Positions 1 to 6,594 of a stretch of DNA of 10,867 nucleotides are shown in pieces. Each line of letters begins with the position of its first letter. Positions within the stretch are counted from its first letter, which is position 1. This stretch comes from X23 sp050251575 (GTDB lineage: Bacteria > Bacillota > Clostridia > SK-Y3). Under the pieces are notes generated by a model, which searched no databases, was not told the DNA's origin, and saw only the letters and a list, made by a program, of their open reading frames with translations. The position numbers and the translations under genes are program-made. The DNA lies in NCBI GenBank assembly GCA_050251575.1, contig JBFWMP010000096.1:1-10867 (forward strand). Reading direction: 5' to 3'.

Positions 1-34
1 ATTGCTTCCCACCAGTCTCAATAATTGCGTACAT
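1..34 (-). CDS. rplU: 50S ribosomal protein L21, N-terminal fragment
   Basis: Only the first 11 codons are inside the window; they read MYAIIETGGKQ, the conserved N-terminus of bacterial L21, a 23S rRNA-binding protein of the large subunit. The ATG follows a strong GAGGAGGTG ribosome binding site with a short spacer. It lies 84 bp downstream of rng and has its own promoter and leader (separate entries). In Firmicutes rplU is normally followed by the Prp protease gene, rpmA and obg, which would lie to the left of this window. Identity rests on few residues, but they are very characteristic and the context agrees. Confidence 0.93.
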   Translation of the reverse strand, partial: MYAIIETGGKQ

Positions 35-109
35 TACTCGCACCTCCTCAATCCAGTCTCGCCAAATGCAGGTACGGAAACCGTTTTAAAACCCCATCCG
101 TGCGGCTAC
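35..109 (-). ncRNA. Probable ribosomal protein L21 leader RNA (rplU 5' UTR)
   Basis: This is the roughly 75-nt untranslated stretch between the predicted transcription start and the rplU ATG. It can form a GCGG/CCGC mini-hairpin near its 5' end, and a longer stem in which ACGG pairs with CCGT and a flanking GGT pairs with ACC, enclosing a GGGG-TTTTAAAA segment. Firmicutes rplU genes commonly carry a structured L21 leader (Rfam family of that name) thought to bind L21 for autoregulation. Assignment is from position and remembered consensus, not from a covariance search. The 5' boundary is estimated from the promoter. Confidence 0.6.
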
Positions 110-115
110 CGCTAT

Positions 116-144
116 ATTTTAGCATATACCTTTTGTATTGTCAA
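116..144 (-). promoter_or_regulatory. Strong sigma-A promoter for rplU, overlapping the end of rng
   Basis: On the minus strand there is a perfect -35 TTGACA (139-144), a 17-nt spacer and a -10 TAAAAT (116-121) preceded by TGC, which makes an extended -10. The TAA stop codon of rng is part of the -10 box. Transcription would start near 109. This makes rplU and the genes after it at least partly independent of the rng transcript. Confidence 0.8.
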
Positions 145-1624
145 CTTCTTTTACTGCCACATCATCATGTTTCATTGCCTTACAGCTCTTTAAAATGATC
201 TTTTTATCCAAAATAGCCTCGAGCCTCATAATATTATGATGATCAGGTCCTGAGAGAACCTCTGCCACAGACGGATGCACTTGAACTTCTACTGCTGGAG
301 CTATAGTTTGAGTGCAAACCCGATATAATTCACTTTCAGCCAAACGCGCAACGATTTTCGGCTCCAATATTTTTCCTGTACCGGCACAATAGGAACATTC
401 CAGCTTTAATAAAGCAGAAAGACGTTCTTTTACTTTTTTTCTTGTCATCTCTACTAATCCGAGATGAGTAATACCTACTACTGTAGCTTTTGTCTTATCC
501 TTTTTCAAATAATGCTTTAATGTTTCTATTACTTCCTCCCTGTGCCCCTGTCCACGCATGTCAATAAAATCTATGATGATAATTCCGCCTATATCTCTTA
601 GCCGCAGCTGCTTTGCAATCTCCCTTGCCGCTTCCAGATTAGTACGCAGTACTGTATTTTCTAAATCAGTTTCACCTACATACTTCCCAGTATTCACATC
701 TATAGCGGTCAAAGCTTCTGTTTGGTCTATCACAATATGCCCTCCGCACTTCAGCCATACCTTTTTATCTAATGCCCTACCTATCTTACTCTCAATCTGA
801 TAATGTTCAAATATATCGTAATTTTTACTGAAATATTCTATCCTGTTTGATAGAGAAGGAGACAGTATATCCACTAGCTCTACGATTTTAGAATACTGTT
901 TTTTATCATTAATGACACACTTATCAATATGACAAGTAAATAAGTCCCTTATGGTGCGAAAGAGCAAGTCAAAATCTTTATGAATAATTTCAAGTGCCTG
1001 ACTGTGTTCCTGTTTACTCCTAATCTTACTCCATAACTTCATCAGAAAATTCAAGTCCTGGATAAAATCTGATTCTTCTCTTTCTTCTCCCTCTGTACGG
1101 ACAATCAATCCTATATCCTTTGGCTTAATACTTTTTGCAATATCTCTTAAACGCCGCTTTTCATTATCATTGTCGATTCTCTTAGATACACCTATATAAT
1201 CAGCATTCGGAAGCAAAACGAGATAACGTCCCGGCAATGTAATATTAGTTGTAATTCTAGGTCCTTTTGTGCCTATAGGTTCTTTAATAACCTGAACAAT
1301 AATCTCCTGCCCTACTTGAATAATATCACAAATACATGGTTCTTCTATCACAGTACACTTTTCCGGTTCCAGACCCCAGTTATCTTCGAATTGAATACTG
1401 CCGAGGATATCTTTAACGTATAAGAATGCATTCTTTTCATATCCAATATCTACAAAAGCAGCTTGCATCCCCGGAAGAACACTCATCACCTTTCCTTTAT
1501 AGATATTCCCTACCATCCTCTGATGTTCCGGACTTTCAATGTATAGCTCTACCAGCTCCCTATCTTCTAATAAAGCAACCCGTGTCTGACCCATGCTGAT
1601 ATCTACAATAATTTCATTTGACAC
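119..1624 (-). CDS. rng: Ribonuclease G (RNase E/G family)
   Basis: 501-residue single-strand-specific endoribonuclease of the RNase E/G family, which processes rRNA and starts mRNA decay. An S1-like RNA-binding domain lies at about residues 38-112 (GNIYKGKV..., AAFVDIGYEKNAFL). The catalytic Mg2+ ligands are D309 in AIDVNTGK and D352 in IIIIDFIDM, equivalent to D303 and D346 of E. coli RNase E. The zinc-link cysteines are C410 and C413 (ECSYCAGTG). The length fits RNase G, with no long disordered RNase E tail. The start is GTG at 1624, eight nt after AGGAGG; an ATG shifted by two bases is out of frame. It sits 36 bp after the DUF2344 gene, in one apparent unit with it and the radical SAM gene, and just before rplU. 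Confidence 0.96.
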   Translation of the reverse strand: MSNEIIVDISMGQTRVALLEDRELVELYIESPEHQRMVGNIYKGKVMSVLPGMQAAFVDIGYEKNAFLYVKDILGSIQFEDNWGLEPEKCTVIEEPCICDIIQVGQEIIVQVIKEPIGTKGPRITTNITLPGRYLVLLPNADYIGVSKRIDNDNEKRRLRDIAKSIKPKDIGLIVRTEGEEREESDFIQDLNFLMKLWSKIRSKQEHSQALEIIHKDFDLLFRTIRDLFTCHIDKCVINDKKQYSKIVELVDILSPSLSNRIEYFSKNYDIFEHYQIESKIGRALDKKVWLKCGGHIVIDQTEALTAIDVNTGKYVGETDLENTVLRTNLEAAREIAKQLRLRDIGGIIIIDFIDMRGQGHREEVIETLKHYLKKDKTKATVVGITHLGLVEMTRKKVKERLSALLKLECSYCAGTGKILEPKIVARLAESELYRVCTQTIAPAVEVQVHPSVAEVLSGPDHHNIMRLEAILDKKIILKSCKAMKHDDVAVKEVDNTKGIC

Positions 1625-1660
1625 ATTATATTCCTCCTACCAAACCCTCCTGTCATAATC

Positions 1661-2338
1661 CTATATCTCGACGCCGCTTTCAGACATCATCCGCAATCGA
1701 TGTACTGCCGCATAATCTACTTCAAATCCTTCAATATGTTTTTGCAGTGCCTCCAATACAAGTTCAGGTTTTAAATTAGATGTACTGCCTGCACTTAATC
1801 GCATATCAAACATTATTATTCCACTCTGTGCCTTTTTTTCAACCGACAACTGATGTATATCACTGCGGATATCCACTAGCTTAGTTCCCTTTTTTCCTTC
1901 TTTCTCAATTATGATTTCATCTAGCCTTAAAAAGTCTCTTACCCTTTCTTCTAAATCAAAATCAAGCTCCTTCTTTAAATCAACCATTACCCTATAATCA
2001 GCAAGTGCAATAATCCCTGAGACCTTACCCGATCTTTCATCCAATATTGTAGAATTCACTATTCTTATACCCATCGGAAGTGCTTTATTTAACTTTTCAA
2101 GCAATATTGCCGCATCCATATCTTCCCGCAGTTCAATTTCCATATATTCAGCTTCACTTGTAACTCCTACAGACAAAGGAAGTCCAAAAGACAGCATTGG
2201 ATGGGGATTAAATCCCTGGGAGTATGCGATGGGGATTTCAGCTCTTTTCATTGCACGTTGAAATGTCCTCATGAAATCCAAATGTGAAATATATTTTACT
2301 GGCTCTTCTCTTGTGTATTTTAGTCTTATCTTACTCAA
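1661..2338 (-). CDS. DUF2344 / TIGR03936-like protein, radical SAM partner
   Basis: Small protein of the DUF2344 family, whose members are encoded beside, or fused to, TIGR03960-type radical SAM proteins; the biochemical role is not known to me. Hallmarks seen are YISHLDFMRTFQRA (residues 16-29) and GFNPHP (42-47), followed by a conserved Y-MEIEL stretch. The best start is TTG at 2338, giving 225 residues: it is preceded by a GGAGGGGG ribosome binding site about 8 nt upstream, overlaps the end of the upstream gene by 8 bp, and puts KIRLKYT at the very N-terminus as in relatives. An in-frame ATG at 2413 would add 25 residues unlike the family. The overlap implies translational coupling to the radical SAM gene. 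RNase G follows 36 bp later. The neighbourhood suggests an RNA-related role, which is inference. Confidence 0.88.
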   Translation of the reverse strand: MSKIRLKYTREEPVKYISHLDFMRTFQRAMKRAEIPIAYSQGFNPHPMLSFGLPLSVGVTSEAEYMEIELREDMDAAILLEKLNKALPMGIRIVNSTILDERSGKVSGIIALADYRVMVDLKKELDFDLEERVRDFLRLDEIIIEKEGKKGTKLVDIRSDIHQLSVEKKAQSGIIMFDMRLSAGSTSNLKPELVLEALQKHIEGFEVDYAAVHRLRMMSESGVEI

Positions 2339-4172
2339 AGCAAACACCCCCTCCGAATGTAGTCGCACCACATCCTGTGCAGTTTTGACGGCAGTTGGGC
2401 GTGCTTTCTCCACTTAGTGCTTTTTCCGATTCTTTTATTAAAAATTTCTTTGTCACTCCTACATCTATATGATCCCAAGGAAGTATCTCATCATACGACC
2501 GTTTTCTTGAAGTATAAAAATATGGATCTACTCCACATTGTTCAAATGTCTGCATCCATTTTTCAAAATCAAAGTGCTCATTCCAGCCATCAAACTTGCA
2601 TCCATTTTTTTGCGCTTGTATTAAAACCTTCGAAAGTTTTCTATCACCCCTGGCAAATATGCCCTCCATAAAACTAAGCTGCGGATCATGCCAGTTATAG
2701 GTGATCTGTCTGCTTCTTATCTTACTCCTGAGGTGCTGCTGCTTTTCCTTTAACAACTCTATAGTATCCTGGGCCTCCCATTGGAATGGTGTAAATGCCT
2801 TCGGAACAAAAGAAGATGCACTTACTGTAATATTTATACCTTTATTCCGCTTCTCTTTTGGTATAGAAAAATATGCATCCAATACCTTATACGCAAGGTC
2901 CGCAATTCCTTCCACATCTTCCATTTCTTCAGTCGGCAAGCCAATCATAAAGTAGAGCTTCACGTTGTTCCATCCGCCTGCAAAGGCAAGACTAACAGAC
3001 CGTATTAAATCTTCCTCAGTAACTCCTTTATTAATTACATCTCTTATTCTCTGAGTTCCTGCTTCTGGCGCAAAGGTCAGGCTGCTTTTTCTTATCTTCT
3101 GTACCTTTTGCATCAAATCCAGTGAAAAGGAGTCTACACGCAATGAAGGAAGTGCCAAATTTGTCTTGGTGCTTTCTGTCAATTTCAACAACTCATCGGT
3201 TAGTTCCCCTAATGCTCTGTAATCACTGGTACTTAACGAGGAAAGCGAGATTTCTTCATAGCCTGTGCTCTTCTGAAGTGCATCTGCTATCTGAACCAAT
3301 TTTTCAGGTGTACGCTCCCTTACAGGACGATAAATGATTCCCGCCTGACAGAAACGACATCCTCTGGTACAACCCCGAAAAATCTCCAGCATGATCCTAT
3401 CATGCACAATTTCCATAAAAGGAACAATGATTTTATCCGGAAAAAATGTGTTGTCTAAATCCTTGATAATTCTCTTTCGAATCATATCAGGATATTTTTC
3501 ATCTATTTTCTCAAAACTCGAAATAGTTCCATCCTCATTATATTGGACATCATAAAACCGCGGAACGTAGATCCCTTCAATCTGACTGAGTTTCTCCAGA
3601 AATATCGTTCTGCTGTCTCCATCTCTCTCGCACTGTATATATAAGTCCATTACTTCATTTAATATTTCTTCTCCTTCACCCATCATGAAGAAATCCACAA
3701 TGTCTGCAAGGGGCTCCGGATTATACGCACAAGGACCTCCTGCACATATAATTGGATCTTCTTCTCTTCTATCCGAAGAAAGGAGAGGCACTCCTGCGAG
3801 ATCCAGCATATTGATAATATTGCTGTAGCTCATTTCATACTGCAGCGTAAAACCAATAAAGTCAAACTGTTTGATAGGATCCCCACTTTCCAAAGCAAAT
3901 AAAGGAATATTGTTTTCCCTCATCTTTTGCTCCATATCAGTCCATGGCGCAAAAACCCTCTCACAATAAATATCATCCCTGTCATTTAACATATGATATA
4001 ATATTTTTATTCCCAAGTGAGACATTCCTACTTCATATAAATCAGGAAAACAAAAACCAAATCTCACATCTACCTGTTCAGGGTCTTTATGTACACTATT
4101 CCACTCATTTCCAATGTATCTTGTAGGCTTCTGTACACTACTTAAAATTTTATCACTTATCTTTTGTGGCAT
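2331..4172 (-). CDS. B12-binding-domain radical SAM protein (TIGR03960-like)
   Basis: 613-residue radical SAM enzyme. The N-terminal ~190 residues form a B12-binding-like Rossmann domain (FPDLYEVGMSHLGIKILYH, then GGPCAYNPEPLADIVDFF and GEGEE). I see no DxHxxG cobalamin-ligand motif. The radical SAM core carries the 4Fe-4S motif CTRGCRFC, with C268, C272 and C275. The C-terminus has a second CxxxCxxC set (C594, C598, C601) plus C611, which could hold another cluster. The start is taken as ATG at 4172, just before QKISDKILSSVQKPTRYIGNE, the usual family N-terminus. Its AAGGAGG site is 11 nt upstream, slightly long. An in-frame ATG at 4256 would add 28 atypical residues. Substrate is unknown. 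It overlaps the DUF2344 gene by 8 bp and heads the unit with rng. Confidence 0.92.
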   Translation of the reverse strand: MPQKISDKILSSVQKPTRYIGNEWNSVHKDPEQVDVRFGFCFPDLYEVGMSHLGIKILYHMLNDRDDIYCERVFAPWTDMEQKMRENNIPLFALESGDPIKQFDFIGFTLQYEMSYSNIINMLDLAGVPLLSSDRREEDPIICAGGPCAYNPEPLADIVDFFMMGEGEEILNEVMDLYIQCERDGDSRTIFLEKLSQIEGIYVPRFYDVQYNEDGTISSFEKIDEKYPDMIRKRIIKDLDNTFFPDKIIVPFMEIVHDRIMLEIFRGCTRGCRFCQAGIIYRPVRERTPEKLVQIADALQKSTGYEEISLSSLSTSDYRALGELTDELLKLTESTKTNLALPSLRVDSFSLDLMQKVQKIRKSSLTFAPEAGTQRIRDVINKGVTEEDLIRSVSLAFAGGWNNVKLYFMIGLPTEEMEDVEGIADLAYKVLDAYFSIPKEKRNKGINITVSASSFVPKAFTPFQWEAQDTIELLKEKQQHLRSKIRSRQITYNWHDPQLSFMEGIFARGDRKLSKVLIQAQKNGCKFDGWNEHFDFEKWMQTFEQCGVDPYFYTSRKRSYDEILPWDHIDVGVTKKFLIKESEKALSGESTPNCRQNCTGCGATTFGGGVCFE

Positions 4173-4204
4173 TCTAATGTTATCCTCCTTATTATCATTT
4201 GGAA

Positions 4205-4467
4205 CTTGGAGCTGTATACTTAAAATACACTTAAATAGAATTTTTATCTTAGGCACTAATTTAAAAACTGTTTTATAGTTAAAATTACTTATTAACCATC
4301 ACGACCTGTTTTTACAGATTACAAATAACAATGAAAATGAACCAAAATGTCATTCTGAGCGCAACGAAGAATCTTAGCATTTAAGATTCTTTTAAGATTC
4401 TTCATTTCACTTTGTTTCATTCAGAATGACAGAATACGGACTTTTTCTCCAAGCTCCGAGCTCCAAG
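4205..4467. repeat. CTTGGAGCT words in inverted orientation across the spacer
   Basis: CTTGGAGCT at 4205-4213 is matched by its reverse complement AGCTCCAAG at 4459-4467, with a second overlapping copy CTCCAAGCT at 4447-4455. The two copies at 4447-4467 form a short tandem around GAGCTC. The words flank the palindrome at 4348-4431, so the whole could be a small MITE-like element, but the arms are only 9 bp and no target-site duplication is evident. Confidence 0.35.
4348..4431. repeat. Palindromic intergenic repeat, TGTCATTCTGA type
   Basis: The outer arms TGTCATTCTGA (4348-4358) and TCAGAATGACA (4421-4431) are an exact 11-bp inverted repeat. Inner arms GAAGAATCTTA (4366-4376) and TAAGATTCTTC (4393-4403) are another exact 11-bp inverted repeat. 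An extra tandem copy of TTAAGATTCTT lies at 4381-4391 beside 4392-4402. The unequal stretches between outer and inner arms form an internal loop. The GATTCTTC...TTCAGAATGACA half resembles the element at 6508-6533. It matches the general look of short dispersed CATTCTGAGCG...GAAGAATC repeats known in many bacterial intergenic regions. Confidence 0.75.
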
Positions 4468-4520
4468 CTAATTTTCATACTATTATATTAACCAAATTAC
4501 GTTGTTTTAGCAATAGATGG

Positions 4521-5417
4521 TTATGATTGATTGTTGATTAATACCTCTTCAATAGTAACCTGTGCACCAAGCTCCACCAACCCATCTATGACCTGTGCCT
4601 CTGTCAGAGTCCCAATAATATTCATTTTATTGTCTATCACTGTAATCAAATAAAAATGATTATAACTAAAATTTTTCAATAACTTCTGTGCAGGAAGATT
4701 GCAAATCACCACAAGACTTTTGGCATTAAAAAAGCCTGCTTCTAACAGTTTTTCCTTACAATAGACAATCTCTTTCATCATCGCCAGGTTATTATTATTC
4801 TGCTCATTTACAATATTAAAAATAAGAAAGATTGAAATCATCAAAATTGAGGAATTTAATCCGGTAATATATAATATATATGCTCCTGCTACAAAGGAGA
4901 GCAGACATATCACTTTTGTAATATAAATAGTAAAATTAAAAGCTCTGACGAACCCCCAATGCAATGTGAGCACTGCCTTCAATATCCTTCCGCCATCCAG
5001 GGGCACTGCCGGAACTAAATTGGCTCCCCCTATGATAAAGTTTGCGAAAATAAAAAAAGTCATATCATCTGTATCATACAAATAATATACTTTTAGAATA
5101 TATGCAGCTACTATCATAAGTAAATTTGAAAATGGTCCTGCACATGCTATGATTATTTCATGTTCCGGTTTTTTAATATAGTTATTTTTGATTTTCAGTG
5201 TCACACCAAAAGGCATTATCTTAATGGCTTCAATGTTGACCTTTAAATATCGGGCTGCAGCCAAATGAAAAAACTCATGTATCATGACAATACTATACAA
5301 AATTACAAGTTCTTTCAGATAATGCACAACAAAGGCTACAATAAAAATAAGACCTACTAATGGTTGAATATGTATGAGTTTCTTCGAATATTTAATATAT
5401 TTATTCACCTCCGGCAT
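4521..5417 (-). CDS. M50 site-2 protease, SpoIVFB-like
   Basis: 298-residue intramembrane zinc metalloprotease. The zinc-binding HEFFH motif is at 47-51 (H47, E48, H51) in a membrane helix. The third ligand is D141 in NLVPAVPLDGGRIL (133-146). Hydrophobic segments at about 20-50, 88-112, 119-137 and 165-203 surround these, and a soluble C-terminal region from about 215 fits the CBS-like domain of SpoIVFB. In Bacillus, SpoIVFB cleaves pro-sigma-K in the mother cell; here that role is inferred from family, length and the adjacent M23 partner. The ATG at 5417 directly abuts the M23 stop (TGAATG) and has no good upstream ribosome binding site, while GGAGGTG lies inside codons 2-4. The true start may therefore be later, for example ATT at codon 8. 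Confidence 0.88.
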   Translation of the reverse strand: MPEVNKYIKYSKKLIHIQPLVGLIFIVAFVVHYLKELVILYSIVMIHEFFHLAAARYLKVNIEAIKIMPFGVTLKIKNNYIKKPEHEIIIACAGPFSNLLMIVAAYILKVYYLYDTDDMTFFIFANFIIGGANLVPAVPLDGGRILKAVLTLHWGFVRAFNFTIYITKVICLLSFVAGAYILYITGLNSSILMISIFLIFNIVNEQNNNNLAMMKEIVYCKEKLLEAGFFNAKSLVVICNLPAQKLLKNFSYNHFYLITVIDNKMNIIGTLTEAQVIDGLVELGAQVTIEEVLINNQS

Positions 5418-6323
5418 TCAAATATCTATGGTCATATTAGGATCCAACGGCAAATCAATATATTTTAACGGATCCAAAATCTTTTCCTTCTGTAATATTT
5501 CAAAATGCAAATGAGTCCCTGCTGCAATTCCTAAATCCCCGACTTTCGCGATGACATCTTTCATGTTGACTTGCTCACCTTTTTTTACCATAACTTCACT
5601 GCAATGGGCATAAAATGTATATATATCGTCCTTGTGTTTTAATCGCACATATTTACCGTACTCATCGTTATAGCCTACTTCTTCCACTTGCCCATCCATT
5701 GCTGCCACTATGTTTTCGCCTTTCTTCCCATCAATATCTATGCCGGTATGAAACAAGTCCTTTTGAAACAGAGGATGCTTTCTCATGCCAAACTTTGATG
5801 TTACCACACCATTTAACGGTATCGTAATGTCCTGATTAATCGTTATCACTGATTTTTGAGCTTCAACCGGTGTTTTTTCACTCAAATCTAAATCTAACTT
5901 TCCTTCCAAATAATCATCGTTCTGTTCTTCTAAAACTTGTAAATCTGTTTCCTTTGCATTAGGCTTCGTACTATCTTCCACTCGAGGCATATCCTTTATA
6001 TCTGTCGAAGTTTCTCCGTCTTTTATATCTATAGGATTACCTCTGTTATTATTGCTGCTTAAATTTTCAGTAAATGCAGCTACATCTTTATAGGTCTTAT
6101 TTAAATCTATCGTATAGGTTATAGCCGATTTAAGCTGACTGACTATTGAATTTGTCATCGGTGCATTCAGACTTTTCAAGGCAAAAATAACTAAAAATAT
6201 TACCCCACATACAGCAACCTGCTTTATAACATTTTGTACAAAATCCTCTTCCTTATTATTCTTCTTGTTCTTCCCATATCTATCGTACTTTGGATAACGC
6301 CTTTTTCTATAAGTACTTTCCAT
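5418..6323 (-). CDS. Membrane-anchored M23/LytM peptidase-domain protein, SpoIVFA-like
   Basis: 301-residue protein. A very basic N-terminus (RKRRYPKY..., residues 6-24) precedes one membrane segment at about 34-50 (QVAVCGVIFLVIFAL). Next comes a low-complexity acidic linker (about 75-160) and a C-terminal LytM domain (about 168-285). The zinc and catalytic residues are all present: H192 and D196 in HTGID, H240 in YAH, and H271 and H273 in HLHFE, so it could be an active peptidoglycan endopeptidase. Its position directly before an M50 protease matches spoIVFA-spoIVFB, where SpoIVFA anchors and inhibits SpoIVFB. The ATG at 6323 follows a GGGGGTGG ribosome binding site. A possible sigma-E promoter lies upstream. 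A plain cell-wall hydrolase is the alternative. Confidence 0.87.
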   Translation of the reverse strand: MESTYRKRRYPKYDRYGKNKKNNKEEDFVQNVIKQVAVCGVIFLVIFALKSLNAPMTNSIVSQLKSAITYTIDLNKTYKDVAAFTENLSSNNNRGNPIDIKDGETSTDIKDMPRVEDSTKPNAKETDLQVLEEQNDDYLEGKLDLDLSEKTPVEAQKSVITINQDITIPLNGVVTSKFGMRKHPLFQKDLFHTGIDIDGKKGENIVAAMDGQVEEVGYNDEYGKYVRLKHKDDIYTFYAHCSEVMVKKGEQVNMKDVIAKVGDLGIAAGTHLHFEILQKEKILDPLKYIDLPLDPNMTIDI

Positions 6324-6346
6324 TCCCTACCACCCCCAATTATTAC

Positions 6347-6376
6347 ATTATATTATAACTTGAACAAAAATATGAC
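6347..6376 (-). promoter_or_regulatory. Candidate sporulation sigma-E promoter for the M23-M50 pair
   Basis: The minus strand reads GTCATATT (6369-6376), a full match to the sigma-E -35 consensus GKMATATT. After 14 nt comes AATATAAT (6347-6354), 6 of 8 matches to CATACAMT. No sigma-A -35 sits at the right distance from the TATAAT words here. Transcription would begin about 15 nt before the GGGGGTGG site of the M23 gene. The spoIVF operon of B. subtilis is sigma-E controlled, so the match is biologically sensible, but the DNA is AT-rich and chance similarity is possible. Confidence 0.42.
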
Positions 6377-6412
6377 TTTTGCAAGCTTAATATACCCGTT
6401 AAATACATCCCG

Positions 6413-6474
6413 TCTTGTGGATAACTCTGTGGATATGTTGTTAACTTGTTGTTGAGTGCTGCTTGTCCACAAGA
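6413..6474. promoter_or_regulatory. Cluster of three DnaA-box-like 9-mers in an inverted repeat
   Basis: TGTGGATAA (6416-6424) is the exact reverse complement of the consensus DnaA box TTATCCACA. TGTGGATAT (6428-6436) has one mismatch and lies 12 bp on in the same orientation. TTGTCCACA (6463-6471) has one mismatch in the opposite orientation. TCTTGTGGA (6413-6421) and TCCACAAGA (6466-6474) form an exact 9-bp inverted repeat that encloses the group. The site is about 40 bp upstream of the candidate promoter of the M23-M50 pair. DnaA binding is inferred from consensus only. Confidence 0.5.
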
Positions 6475-6507
6475 TATTGTACGGAAATGCAATAAAAATA
6501 TATACAA

Positions 6508-6552
6508 GATCCTTCACTTCGTTCAGGATGACAAATGCTATATTCAGGGTGA
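6508..6552. repeat. Dispersed repeat GATCCTTCACTTCGTTCAGGATGACA and partial copy
   Basis: The element at 6508-6533 has ATCCT/AGGAT arms (6509-6513, 6525-6529) and resembles the right half of the palindrome at 4396-4431. TTCAGGATGA (6522-6531) recurs with one mismatch as TTCAGGGTGA (6543-6552), a 21-bp shift. It is the kind of short repeat seen scattered in intergenic regions of many bacteria. On the minus strand it lies just after cadA and is followed by a loose T-rich run, so it might act as a weak cadA terminator. Confidence 0.6.
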
Positions 6553-6594
6553 TAGATGTAATGATGATAAAAAAAGTTATCTCAAATTAATCTT

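Larger units (their letters stand above)
4173..4520. other. 348-bp gene-free spacer with repeats
   Basis: No coding sequence is convincing on either strand. The part next to the radical SAM gene holds its ribosome binding site (AAGGAGG near 4184-4190) and AT-rich DNA in which I could not fix a clear promoter. The middle holds a long imperfect palindrome (4348-4431). The part next to the M50 stop codon carries repeated CTTGGAGCT-type words. I see no GC-rich hairpin with a U-tract that would clearly end the M50 transcript. Confidence 0.6.

Noticed and set aside
2339..2413. ATG start at 2413 for the DUF2344 gene
   Set aside because: It would overlap the radical SAM gene by 83 bp and add atypical residues; the TTG at 2338 has a strong ribosome binding site and family-like N-terminus.
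4173..4256. N-terminal extension of the radical SAM protein from an ATG at 4256
   Set aside because: The added 28 residues do not resemble the family, the ribosome binding site AAGGAGG lies within that stretch, and the normal N-terminus begins at 4172.
4348..4431. Intrinsic terminator for the M50 gene
   Set aside because: The palindrome has an unequal internal loop and AT-rich arms, lies about 90-170 bp after the stop codon, and has only a poor T-run on the minus-strand side; it fits a dispersed repeat better.
6413..6474. Chromosomal replication origin
   Set aside because: Only three boxes, no dnaA, dnaN, rpmH or gidA nearby, and no clear unwinding element; a secondary DnaA-box cluster is the most that can be said.
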